This document shows, piece by piece, positions 7,113-13,673 of a stretch of 13,673 bases of DNA (its first letter is position 1; every line of letters starts with the position of its first letter). Below the pieces are notes generated by a model, which was not told the origin of the DNA, did no database searches, and worked only from the letters and a program-made list of their open reading frames with translations. The position numbers and the translations under genes are program-made. Origin of the DNA: JBCDIQ01 sp039024295 (GTDB taxonomy: Bacteria > Bacteroidota > Bacteroidia > J057); contig JBCDIQ010000131.1 in assembly GCA_039024295.1 (NCBI GenBank), positions 1 to 13,673 on the forward strand. The letters run 5' to 3'.

Positions 7113-7526
7113 TCAAAGCTCAAATCTTTTCGGAAACAACACCTTGGCCTCCCCAGTCAAAATGAGGGTGTCACCATCCTTGAAGCATTCCGTCAGGTAA
7201 ACGCCCTTCTTGCTGTCATTGTCATAGCTGATCTGTGTAGCCTTAGCCGTAATTTCTTCGCCAATAAATGCAGGCTTGATGAATTTCGCCGTTTGCGAAA
7301 GGTAGATGGCTCCTTCTCCAGGATAAATGGTCCCCAATATTTTTGAAATCATGCTAATGATGAGCACTCCGTGAACCACCCGTTGGCCAAAGATAGACTT
7401 AGCCGCATGGGCTTCATCTAAATGAATGGGATTTTCGTCCTGGGAGGTTTGGGAAAAGTCGATGATGTCTTTGTCCGTGAAGCTCCTTCTGAAAGTGATT
7501 TCCTTGCCTAATATGATTTTTTCCAT
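7113..7526 (-). CDS. MaoC-like hotdog-fold dehydratase
   Basis: A 137-residue single hotdog domain of the MaoC / (R)-specific enoyl-CoA hydratase family, which adds water to trans-2-enoyl-CoA or removes it from 3-hydroxyacyl-CoA in the cytoplasm. The hydratase-2 motif is clear: D30, N32-P33 and H35 in the context of a F-S-x-T-S-x-D-E-N-P-I-H segment, with the catalytic Asp and His five residues apart. The following GQRVVHG (47-53) is the usual second conserved loop before the central helix. Length matches PhaJ-type enzymes (about 135-160 aa). The gene stands alone and divergent from the small gene at 7757, so nothing in the context fixes its substrate: fatty acid breakdown, PHA precursor supply or an unrelated acyl-CoA are all possible. 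Confidence 0.88.
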   Translation of the reverse strand: MEKIILGKEITFRRSFTDKDIIDFSQTSQDENPIHLDEAHAAKSIFGQRVVHGVLIISMISKILGTIYPGEGAIYLSQTAKFIKPAFIGEEITAKATQISYDNDSKKGVYLTECFKDGDTLILTGEAKVLFPKRFEL

Positions 7527-7560
7527 TTACCTGACTAAAGAGCGACATTATTAGCCATTA

Positions 7561-7568
7561 CAAATTTA
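7561..7568 (-). promoter_or_regulatory. Candidate Bacteroidota -7 box for the MaoC-like gene
   Basis: On the minus strand bases 7568-7561 read TAAATTTG, an exact fit to the Bacteroidota sigma-A -7 consensus TAnnTTTG, 34 bases before the ATG at 7526. A clear TTG -33 element at the expected distance is not seen (only a TGTTAG-like stretch), so the call rests on the -7 box and its position. Confidence 0.4.
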
Positions 7569-7640
7569 GTGGCTTTCGCTTATTCTAACAGGAAGTTCGC
7601 GGGCTATTTTGTCAGCTTCCAGGAATTTAATGGGAGGAAT

Positions 7641-7683
7641 TATCATATTAATAAAATTGCATATGATAAAATGACTTTTATCA
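7641..7683 (+). promoter_or_regulatory. Two interlocking perfect inverted repeats, candidate operator
   Basis: Two perfect palindromes share a half-site. The first has 8-base arms, TATCATAT at 7641-7648 and ATATGATA at 7661-7668, with a 12-base spacer. The second has TGATAAAA at 7664-7671 and TTTTATCA at 7676-7683 with a 4-base spacer (TGAC). The cluster lies 74-116 bases before the ATG at 7757 and on the far side of the divergent MaoC-like gene. The TGAT/ATCA ends recall CRP/FNR-type half-sites, but the sequence does not match the FNR consensus. It may bind a dimeric regulator; AT-rich chance symmetry cannot be excluded. Confidence 0.45.
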
Positions 7684-7756
7684 CCTCTTTATTCTGAAGA
7701 AGATCATTTTGAATCGGCTTTTCAATGACAAAATTGCATCCACCAACTGCTACAAA

Positions 7757-8011
7757 ATGAATCCTTCCTCAGAAACCCGTATGTGCCCCATGCACATGAT
7801 CGACAGCCTCCAGGAAAAGCTGGAAGAAATCCGACTAAACCAATTGCGCAAGCATGGTAAAAAGGCCGGTCCAGAGCAAATGGACCTGCTAGAGGAAGTA
7901 ACCACCAATTTGGTCAATCGATTGATAGAGCTTTCTACCCAACGGGTAACTACGATGCACGATCAGCCAGAAGCATTGAGGTCTTTTCAAGCCTTATTTG
8001 TCCGATCCTAG
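7757..8011 (+). CDS. Small protein resembling the GluTR dimerisation domain
   Basis: An 84-residue protein from the ATG at 7757, preferred over a TTG at 7709 because the A/C-rich leader typical of this window precedes the ATG. From I15 on, it reads like the helical C-terminal dimerisation domain of glutamyl-tRNA reductase (HemA): an amphipathic IDSLQEKLEEIR-type helix, a KHGKKA turn, then a second helix with LLEEVTTNLVNRLIE ending in a polar region. The catalytic and NADPH domains of HemA (more than 300 residues) are absent, and the upstream 230 bases cannot encode them, so it is a stand-alone domain or a remnant. The N-terminus carries M9-C10-P11-M12-H13-M14; Cys-Pro is the core of haem regulatory motifs and the Met/His residues could bind haem or copper, but this is inference. 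Its stop is 12 bases from the end of the convergent amidase-like gene. Confidence 0.7.
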   Translation: MNPSSETRMCPMHMIDSLQEKLEEIRLNQLRKHGKKAGPEQMDLLEEVTTNLVNRLIELSTQRVTTMHDQPEALRSFQALFVRS

Positions 8012-8023
8012 CCCCCTCTTTTC

Positions 8024-9334
8024 TCATTTACTTATCGCGTATTTCAGGATGGCAGCTTCATAGGCCGCTACCACATCATGTATCCTGGAACTGGTTCTAA
8101 GCCCATTTACGGTAAGGTCTTGTTTGTTTAGTGCTTGAGCTTCCAATGGATGATCCTGGCAAAGCGGCTCCGCATAGCAGACCGGACCATGCACCAGTCG
8201 GGTAAGGCTCAAGTTTCTCGCATAGATGCCTGAATCCACTTGTACACAGGCCCGCTCAAGGTAGCTGAGGTTATAGGATTCATTCACAATGGGAAGGTGA
8301 AGCTGGTCAGACAATTCACTCATGACAGCTTGAGAAAGTTTCAGGGATTCTTCCAGGTCATCTGTGATCAATAACCGCAGAAATTCCAGGCGATCCTCAA
8401 CATCATCCAATTCCCCTGTCATAAAAGCCCCTGGAATAAATGTCATCGCATAATTGCGTCCATTAGAAGGAAAGTACCCTTCGGTATCTCGGTTTTTATA
8501 ATTTGCCGCGTCAACATTATAGTGAAGTACCAGGGTGAGGTGTGGACGAAAGGCGTTGATCTTTTTGGCCCTGGCACGAAGGTCCAGGTTGTTAAACAGG
8601 CGACCAAGCTGCTTTTGATTGGCCTTTCTCCTGTAAAAAGTGGTTTCTTCCCTTGTGAGCCTTCCCGCTTCCATCTCCGCTGCTAGGTCCGCCTCCATTT
8701 GATGGGTTTGCCATTCCTCAAAGGAAAGGCCTAACGTGCCTTTGCCGTCTTGTTCGCGAGAAAGAAACACTTCAGCTCCATATTTCGTCAGGTTTTTTGC
8801 CAGGAGTAAAGCCGTGGTGAGGGTTAGCCTCGCCTCAAAGAAATTGATTTCCTGCATATCCGTGGCAGGAGAAGGACGCATCTTGACGTATTTGCCTTCT
8901 ATTTCGGCAGCTTCCAAATTTCCGGCATGGTGACCTGCATCCAAGGCCACACGAAGCCCCTGTAGCGGTAAATTCGAATCAGGAGAACCTGTCCAGGGAG
9001 TATAGAAAATCCCTGGGGTGCTAAGGCTGTCCTTTCTGTTTTCTTGGTAAATGGTTAGCAATTCCTCCTCCGCAAGGGTGTAAAACAAGGGGGCAAAATT
9101 TTTTACCTCTTCAGCGGCTAGAAAAAATTCTGCCGAATCTACCCTTCGAGCATGTTCATTTGGGTATATCCAAATGTTTCCTTCTTTTTGCTTAAAATGG
9201 ATATTTAGGGAGGAATCTTTTAACAAAAAAGCGGTATTGTTGAATAAATGGTGTAAATTATGGTTTCCAGATGTCCCATTTTGACAAGCAAATGCAACCA
9301 CAAATACCACTGGCAGAAGACGGAGTGAATTCAT
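8024..9334 (-). CDS. Predicted lipoprotein, N-acetylmuramoyl-L-alanine amidase-like
   Basis: A 436-residue protein with a short hydrophobic signal ending in VAFAC (C17), a plausible lipobox, so it is probably lipid-anchored outside the inner membrane. Residues ~125-435 look like the Amidase_3 zinc hydrolase fold, which cleaves the bond between N-acetylmuramic acid and L-alanine in peptidoglycan: VALDAGHH with H135, a Glu at the head of a long helix (E167, less likely E162), LVLHYNVDA with H271, and E389 in VCYAEP near the position of the catalytic Glu. Differences from typical amidases are DAGHH in place of DAGHGG and a long charged insertion (~195-258) between the Glu helix and the second His. 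All four presumed zinc/catalytic residues are present, so it may be active, but substrate could differ. The ATG at 9334 sits in a 111-base gap divergent from the oxidoreductase gene. Confidence 0.7.
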   Translation of the reverse strand: MNSLRLLPVVFVVAFACQNGTSGNHNLHHLFNNTAFLLKDSSLNIHFKQKEGNIWIYPNEHARRVDSAEFFLAAEEVKNFAPLFYTLAEEELLTIYQENRKDSLSTPGIFYTPWTGSPDSNLPLQGLRVALDAGHHAGNLEAAEIEGKYVKMRPSPATDMQEINFFEARLTLTTALLLAKNLTKYGAEVFLSREQDGKGTLGLSFEEWQTHQMEADLAAEMEAGRLTREETTFYRRKANQKQLGRLFNNLDLRARAKKINAFRPHLTLVLHYNVDAANYKNRDTEGYFPSNGRNYAMTFIPGAFMTGELDDVEDRLEFLRLLITDDLEESLKLSQAVMSELSDQLHLPIVNESYNLSYLERACVQVDSGIYARNLSLTRLVHGPVCYAEPLCQDHPLEAQALNKQDLTVNGLRTSSRIHDVVAAYEAAILKYAISK

Positions 9335-9445
9335 GGGTTAAAGATATGAGGAAAAATTGGTCATAAAATCATTTGAATGTCAGCCTCAAGACAGAGAATT
9401 TATCTATAAGCTTCCATCTTTACTGTTAGATTACAACACACACCT

Positions 9446-10783
9446 ATGCACATTGTCATTATCGGCAACGGGGTAGCGGGTATTAGTACCGCCAGACATG
9501 TCCGAAAGATAAGTGATCATGAGATCACTGTAATTTCCTCTGAAACCGATCATTTTTTCTCCAGAACGGCCCTCATGTACATCTACATGGGGCACATGAA
9601 GTATGAGCACACCAAGCCCTATGAGGATTGGTTTTGGGAGAAAAATCGGATCAATCTTCTCAACAGGCATGTTGATAAGGTGGACACAAATGCCAAACGG
9701 CTTGATTTCGCCAATGGCACCACGTTGAATTATGATAAATTGGTATTGGCTACGGGTTCGCGCCCCAACAAATTCGGTTGGCCTGGGCAGGACCTCAAAG
9801 GAGTACAAGGATTATACTCCTACCAGGACCTGGAATCCATGGAAAAATATTCTGAGGGGCTGAAACGTGCAGTCATTGTCGGAGGCGGCCTAATTGGCAT
9901 TGAAATGGCCGAAATGTTTCACTCCAGACATATCCCAGTTACGTTTTTGGTAAGGGAACCAAGTTTTTGGAACCGGGTGATGCCCCCCGAAGAGTCTGCC
10001 ATGATCAACCGGGAAATTTTTGACAATGGCATTGATCTTCGTCTCTCCAGCGAGTTGGATGAGATCCTGCCCGATGAAAATGGCCGTGCCCGTGCAGTTG
10101 TAACCAAGTCAGGGGAAGAGATCGCCTGTCAATTTGTGGGATTGACCGCTGGGGTTTCTCCTCGATTGGAATTGACCGAAGGAACCGGAATTGAAACAGG
10201 TCGAGGCATTCTGATAGATGAATACCTTCAGACCAGCGTTGCAGACGTATATGCTACCGGTGACTGCGCAGAGCTTCGCCAACCAGCTCCAGGCAGAAGG
10301 GGAATTGAGGCAATTTGGTACACCGGGAAACTCATGGCACCTAAACTGGCCCAAACCCTGTGTGGAAATCCCACGCCTTACAGGCAGGGATTATATTTTA
10401 ACTCTGCCAAATTCATGGACATTGAATGGCAGACCTATGGTACCGTTACGGCACAGCCACGGGAAGGGGAAGCGCATTTTTACTGGGAACATCCAGATGG
10501 CAGAATAGGAATCCGGTTAAATTTCTCCTCAAGTACAGGTGAAATAATTGGGTTCAATGTAATGGGAACCCGCTACCGTCAGGATGTTTGTCATAAATGG
10601 CTAAGTGATAAAGCACACATAGACGATGTGGTGGCAAATCTTGGCCTAGCCAACTTTGATCCAGAGTTTTTTCATGAAAATGAAGCTGACCTGGTCTCGG
10701 CTTACAACGAACAATTTGGTAAGAACCTGGTGCTGAAAAAGAAGCGCGGCCTCAAAGGTGTGTTTGCCTTTCTAGGGAAATAA
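9446..10783 (+). CDS. FAD-dependent NAD(P) oxidoreductase
   Basis: A 445-residue soluble pyridine nucleotide-disulfide reductase-fold enzyme. The N-terminal FAD-binding motif is GNGVAG (7-12), LVLATGSRPN (99-108) is the usual ATG strand, the NAD(P)-binding motif is GGGLIG (146-151), and VYATGDCAE (268-276) contacts the flavin. A C-terminal domain (~325-445) with WQTYG ends in a basic KKKRGLKG stretch. No CxxC redox disulfide is seen near residue 40, so it belongs with rubredoxin/ferredoxin reductase-like or NirB N-terminal-like enzymes rather than disulfide reductases. It has no signal peptide and should act in the cytoplasm. The Fe-S membrane protein begins 39 bases downstream on the same strand, so the pair probably forms an operon in which this enzyme takes electrons from NAD(P)H; direction and partner are inferred. 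The leader (ACAACACACACC) is A/C-rich with no Shine-Dalgarno. Confidence 0.88.
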   Translation: MHIVIIGNGVAGISTARHVRKISDHEITVISSETDHFFSRTALMYIYMGHMKYEHTKPYEDWFWEKNRINLLNRHVDKVDTNAKRLDFANGTTLNYDKLVLATGSRPNKFGWPGQDLKGVQGLYSYQDLESMEKYSEGLKRAVIVGGGLIGIEMAEMFHSRHIPVTFLVREPSFWNRVMPPEESAMINREIFDNGIDLRLSSELDEILPDENGRARAVVTKSGEEIACQFVGLTAGVSPRLELTEGTGIETGRGILIDEYLQTSVADVYATGDCAELRQPAPGRRGIEAIWYTGKLMAPKLAQTLCGNPTPYRQGLYFNSAKFMDIEWQTYGTVTAQPREGEAHFYWEHPDGRIGIRLNFSSSTGEIIGFNVMGTRYRQDVCHKWLSDKAHIDDVVANLGLANFDPEFFHENEADLVSAYNEQFGKNLVLKKKRGLKGVFAFLGK

Positions 10784-10822
10784 GTTCCCCCCCTCTCTAG
10801 TATATTATTCGAATCCAACCAT

Positions 10823-12919
10823 ATGAAATCCTTACAGAAGATAGGCCTGGGCATATTTTTGCTGGCATTCGTGACGTTTGCTTCCCTCCCTATATTGACC
10901 ACCTATGAGGTAACAGAGTCCTTATTGATGGATTTTCGGACTGATCCAGCTTTCCAAAAAGACAATAGTGAAGAAGTTAGCAATCCTGCTGCTTGGGTTG
11001 CCAAAGAGCTGGAGGGGCTTCCTGAGCAAGCGTATTCAGGAAAGGTTGATTTCTTCAAAGCGGTTCGTGGAGCAGTCGCCTCTGCGAATGAGAGCATAGC
11101 TGCTCACTACAATGCTCTGCTGGAGCAAGCCGGGTATGCCACTTGGCCAGATTCAGCCTTTGTCATGGCAGAGCAAACAGAATCCGGGAAGTTCAAGTAC
11201 AACAAAGCTGTTGAAGCCTCCCTGTTACAGGGAACTCCTAAGGAGGTATCTGAGGCTGTCCAAAAAGCGACTGATCGCATCGCGAAAAAAGAGTATGCAA
11301 CGGAAGATGCATTTACAAAAGGGGTATCAAAAGCATATTCAAAAGCCACCAATAAGGTGATTCGCAAGCAACAAATCAGCAATGAGGATACCTATGTAGA
11401 ATACCTGGCTAAAAGCACAGGAAAGGGGCCATTTACCGATAACAGCATGTTGGGATTTTTGCTGATCATTGTTGGAGGGGCAATCGGGGGATTGCTATAC
11501 ACGTATCCTGCATTCTTTGACGGATTGCCCGGAATTAAGCACAATGGCATCTATTTCAGCTCTGCCACCAACAGGGGATTGATTGGTATATTGATGTGTA
11601 CTTTTTTGGTCGTATTTTATGTGCTGTTGTACTTCTACCCACTCTACATCATCGAATGGATCAGCTTATCAGATCCGGTTTCCATGGCATTACGGGGAGA
11701 GCCCGCAAGCCAGTGGTTTATGTACGGGTTCCTGTATACGGTGGTGATTCTGGTAATGGGGGTGAGAATGTTTACCAAGTACCGCCACAGCAATTACCAC
11801 AAAATCCGAACAGCTTCGGTGATGTTTTTTCAGCTGGCATTTGCCTTCATCATTCCCCAAATTTTGTATCAGCTCAATTTGCCAGATAGCGACCTGAAAA
11901 ATGCATGGCCGTTGAACTATTACTTTTTCTTTGATTGGAACATCAAGAAGCATATTGCCGCAGGTACCTTCGGGCAGTTTATGCTCGTTTGGGGGATTCT
12001 CTTGTCTGTAGTTGGGGTTCCCTTGCTCACCTATTTCTTTGGGAAAAGGTGGTACTGTTCCTGGGTGTGCGGATGTGGAGGTCTTGCGGAGACATTAGGA
12101 GATCCTTATCGCCAATTATCTGATAAAACAACGGAAGCATGGCAGATCGAACGGGTGTTGATTCACTCGGTTCTGGTATTTGCAGTGGTGATGACGGGGA
12201 TTGTGCTCTATACGTATCTGGGGGAAACCTCCTTTAAGTTTAGCATGAACCGAGCCGTATTGATGGGCCTGTTTGTAGCAGTTGGAGCGGGCTTGCTGTT
12301 GTTCCACTGGCGAAAGTACCCGCACATGGGCCGAAAAAAGATCGCCAGTGTGATTGGGGTGATTGTCGGGGCAGTTGGTATTGGGTTGTGGTATGGATTT
12401 ACTGAGGCTGGTGCCAAAGGGAGTTTTGTGACCAGTGAAGCCACTATTTCCAGCTATGACATCCGCAATATTTATGGGTTTTCCATTGGCTCTGTATTCG
12501 CAGGGGTAGTGGGAACGGGGTTATACCCCATTCTTGGCAATAGGCCCTGGTGCAGATTTGGATGTCCACTGGCAGCCTACTTGGGGCTGGTACAGCGATT
12601 CAAGTCACGCTTCCGCATCACCACCAATGGTGGCCAATGTATCTCTTGTGGAAACTGTTCTACCTATTGCGAAATGGGGATCGATGTTCGCGCCTATGCG
12701 CAGCGTGGGCAAAACATTGTCCGCTCCTCTTGTGTAGGCTGTGGCGTATGCGCAGCGGTTTGTCCCCGTGGCGTTCTTGCCTTGGAAAATGGCCCTAACA
12801 GCAACGCTAGCCGGATGAGTGGAGTAGAAGAAGAGGAAAATTTTGGAGTAAACTTGCGTGAGGTAAGCTTTGCAACTGTAAAATCACCAGTAAATGCCAA
12901 CGAAAAGCGAAATGCTTGA
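10823..12919 (+). CDS. Polytopic membrane 4Fe-4S protein, NosR/NapH/CcoG-like
   Basis: A 698-residue membrane Fe-S protein. An N-terminal helix (~5-26) is followed by a ~180-residue Ala/Lys/Glu-rich, probably helical exported region (30-205) without cysteine, haem motif or an FMN-attachment SGAT motif. About nine hydrophobic segments follow (near 207-228, 253-277, 298-316, 333-350, 381-406, 447-466, 476-494, 506-526, 553-573). Cys motifs as in NosR, NapH and CcoG are WYCSWVCGCG (C412, C416, C418) and WCRFGCPLA (C577, C581), then two [4Fe-4S] binding sets: C606, C609, C612, C616 and C637, C640, C643, C647. The C-terminal ~45 residues are polar. Related proteins pass electrons between quinol or cytoplasmic donors and redox partners. 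It is not a second ccoG: it is longer, has no Ig-like C-terminus, and its N-terminal domain is unfamiliar. No nos, nap or cytochrome gene lies beside it; the flavoenzyme upstream is its likely partner. Confidence 0.82.
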   Translation: MKSLQKIGLGIFLLAFVTFASLPILTTYEVTESLLMDFRTDPAFQKDNSEEVSNPAAWVAKELEGLPEQAYSGKVDFFKAVRGAVASANESIAAHYNALLEQAGYATWPDSAFVMAEQTESGKFKYNKAVEASLLQGTPKEVSEAVQKATDRIAKKEYATEDAFTKGVSKAYSKATNKVIRKQQISNEDTYVEYLAKSTGKGPFTDNSMLGFLLIIVGGAIGGLLYTYPAFFDGLPGIKHNGIYFSSATNRGLIGILMCTFLVVFYVLLYFYPLYIIEWISLSDPVSMALRGEPASQWFMYGFLYTVVILVMGVRMFTKYRHSNYHKIRTASVMFFQLAFAFIIPQILYQLNLPDSDLKNAWPLNYYFFFDWNIKKHIAAGTFGQFMLVWGILLSVVGVPLLTYFFGKRWYCSWVCGCGGLAETLGDPYRQLSDKTTEAWQIERVLIHSVLVFAVVMTGIVLYTYLGETSFKFSMNRAVLMGLFVAVGAGLLLFHWRKYPHMGRKKIASVIGVIVGAVGIGLWYGFTEAGAKGSFVTSEATISSYDIRNIYGFSIGSVFAGVVGTGLYPILGNRPWCRFGCPLAAYLGLVQRFKSRFRITTNGGQCISCGNCSTYCEMGIDVRAYAQRGQNIVRSSCVGCGVCAAVCPRGVLALENGPNSNASRMSGVEEEENFGVNLREVSFATVKSPVNANEKRNA

Positions 12920-12939
12920 GGTTTAACACAAACTTTTTT
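12919..12939 (+). terminator. Weak candidate terminator after the Fe-S membrane gene
   Basis: A six-pair stem with one G-U pair (12919-12924 with 12930-12935) and a five-base loop runs into T12934-T12939, starting in the stop codon of the Fe-S gene. The stem is short and A/T-rich, so termination would be weak; its place and T-tract make it worth recording. Confidence 0.35.
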
Positions 12940-13157
12940 CTTGCTTCTCAGATAGCAAAGAAGCAGGTCTAGCTAACCATCTCTGGAGTTGAGCACATTC
13001 GCTTTCATGGGTTATTAGGGCTACTAGGGTGCTAATTGAGCCAGACTTGGTTAGTTGATAATTCTTTTGGTTGAGGAATGCACTTGTCAGCATCGTTAGA
13101 ATCGCTTCTGTGTCCTGAAAGGCATATTAGGATAATCAATATTTTCACGTTCAGTCC

Positions 13158-13625
13158 TCATTTGAAGCCTAAACTCGCGTAATATTTCTTGTTTTCTGAT
13201 TTAATGTCCAGCCTCTTAAACAGGAAATCATCATACAATCCTGGTTTAACAGTAGTGTCAATCTCCAGTTTGCAACTCAGGTAAGTATGCCCTCTTTCTA
13301 ATTCAAAAGGTAATTCTGTAACTTTTGTACTATCTGTGAGATAGCCTTCAGCTAAGATATTTTCTTTGTATGTATTTTGATTGGAGGGATCAGGGACAAA
13401 TTCGGTTACTGTTACCTTATGTCCAGCATATCCTTCAAAGACTTTTACAAACTCTGTTGTGAGTACCAGTGCCACATCTCCATCTGCTGCTTCTCCGTCA
13501 GTCCTTTTCACAGTTATAGGCAGTTCAAAGGCTAAGCCGCTGTAGCACGCATGAGAGAAAACCCCTGGCTCATCTCCCAGATGAATATTGCCCAGCCAGA
13601 TTAATTCTGATGTCTTCGACTTCAT
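13158..13625 (-). CDS. Hypothetical protein, beta-rich
   Basis: A 155-residue protein that I do not recognise. It has no signal peptide and no hydrophobic segment, and is acidic. Alternating hydrophobic residues with many Thr/Val/Glu (for example ELPITVKR, VALVLTTEF, HKVTVTEF) and a closing KYYASLGF suggest an all-beta sandwich. Two cysteines (C27, C117) are far apart in sequence. The ATG at 13625 has no Shine-Dalgarno; the minus-strand upstream TACATTTT is a poor -7 box. The gene faces the end of the Fe-S membrane gene, with 238 bases between them in which I see only a 7-pair stem (12942-12948 with 12959-12965) lacking a T-tract. Whether the frame is expressed is open, but its length and composition favour a real gene. 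Confidence 0.6.
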   Translation of the reverse strand: MKSKTSELIWLGNIHLGDEPGVFSHACYSGLAFELPITVKRTDGEAADGDVALVLTTEFVKVFEGYAGHKVTVTEFVPDPSNQNTYKENILAEGYLTDSTKVTELPFELERGHTYLSCKLEIDTTVKPGLYDDFLFKRLDIKSENKKYYASLGFK

Positions 13626-13673
13626 GTAATTTTTTGTTGAAAATGTAAACCTTGTCTATCTCCACCAGCTAGA

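Noticed and set aside
7664..7683. FNR-type binding site
   Set aside because: The consensus is TTGAT-N4-ATCAA; here the arms are TGATAAAA and TTTTATCA, so the half-sites are not placed correctly.
7709..7756. TTG-initiated extension of the GluTR-like protein
   Set aside because: The extra residues do not resemble the family, and the A/C-rich leader fits the ATG at 7757 better.
10823..12919. A second ccoG or a true nosR
   Set aside because: It lacks the Ig-like C-terminus of CcoG, the FMN-attachment motif of NosR, and any neighbouring nos genes.
12942..12965. Hairpin TGCTTCT/AGAAGCA as terminator
   Set aside because: Neither strand has a T-tract after the stem; the Ts on the plus strand come before it.

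Overview
The window looks like chromosomal DNA of an aerobic or microaerobic member of the Bacteroidota, probably in the Cytophagales/Cyclobacteriaceae range; the genus is a guess. The reasons are a cbb3 oxidase whose CcoN and CcoO subunits are fused, A/C-rich leaders without clear Shine-Dalgarno sequences before most starts, one TAnnTTTG-type -7 promoter box, and G/C-rich hairpins and CAGTNNN-type intergenic repeats of a style I associate with these genomes.

Region 1 (1-6284, plus strand) is a cbb3-type cytochrome c oxidase locus: ccoNO (fused catalytic and mono-haem subunits), a CcoQ-like small membrane protein, ccoP, then the assembly genes ccoG (Fe-S copper reductase family), ccoH and a SafE/DsbD_2-like membrane protein with cysteine motifs. 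ccoQ/ccoP and ccoH/safE each overlap by one base. A strong hairpin plus T-tract separates ccoP from ccoG, so structural genes are probably made in excess of assembly genes. The copper ATPase CcoI and CcoS are not in the window and may lie upstream of base 1.

Region 2 (6285-7112) has no convincing gene. It holds a compound palindromic repeat, a textbook rho-independent terminator at 6487-6517, and about 600 bases of probable degraded or repetitive DNA. A related palindromic repeat fills the ccoG-ccoH gap; both are built from 7-base units in opposite orientation on the two arms.

Region 3 (7113-9334) has a MaoC-type hotdog dehydratase (minus), a small protein (plus) resembling only the C-terminal dimerisation domain of glutamyl-tRNA reductase, the first enzyme of haem synthesis, and a predicted lipoprotein (minus) related to N-acetylmuramoyl-L-alanine amidases. 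Two interlocking inverted repeats lie upstream of the small protein.

Region 4 (9446-12919, plus) is a two-gene unit: a soluble FAD/NAD(P) oxidoreductase and a ten-helix membrane protein with two [4Fe-4S] clusters, distantly like NosR/NapH/CcoG but with an unrecognised helical N-terminal domain. The pair could move electrons from NAD(P)H into or across the membrane; that role is inference. The window ends with an unrecognised beta-rich minus-strand protein (13158-13625).

The best candidates for something undescribed are the orphan GluTR-dimer-like protein with its palindromic upstream region, and the oxidoreductase/Fe-S membrane pair.
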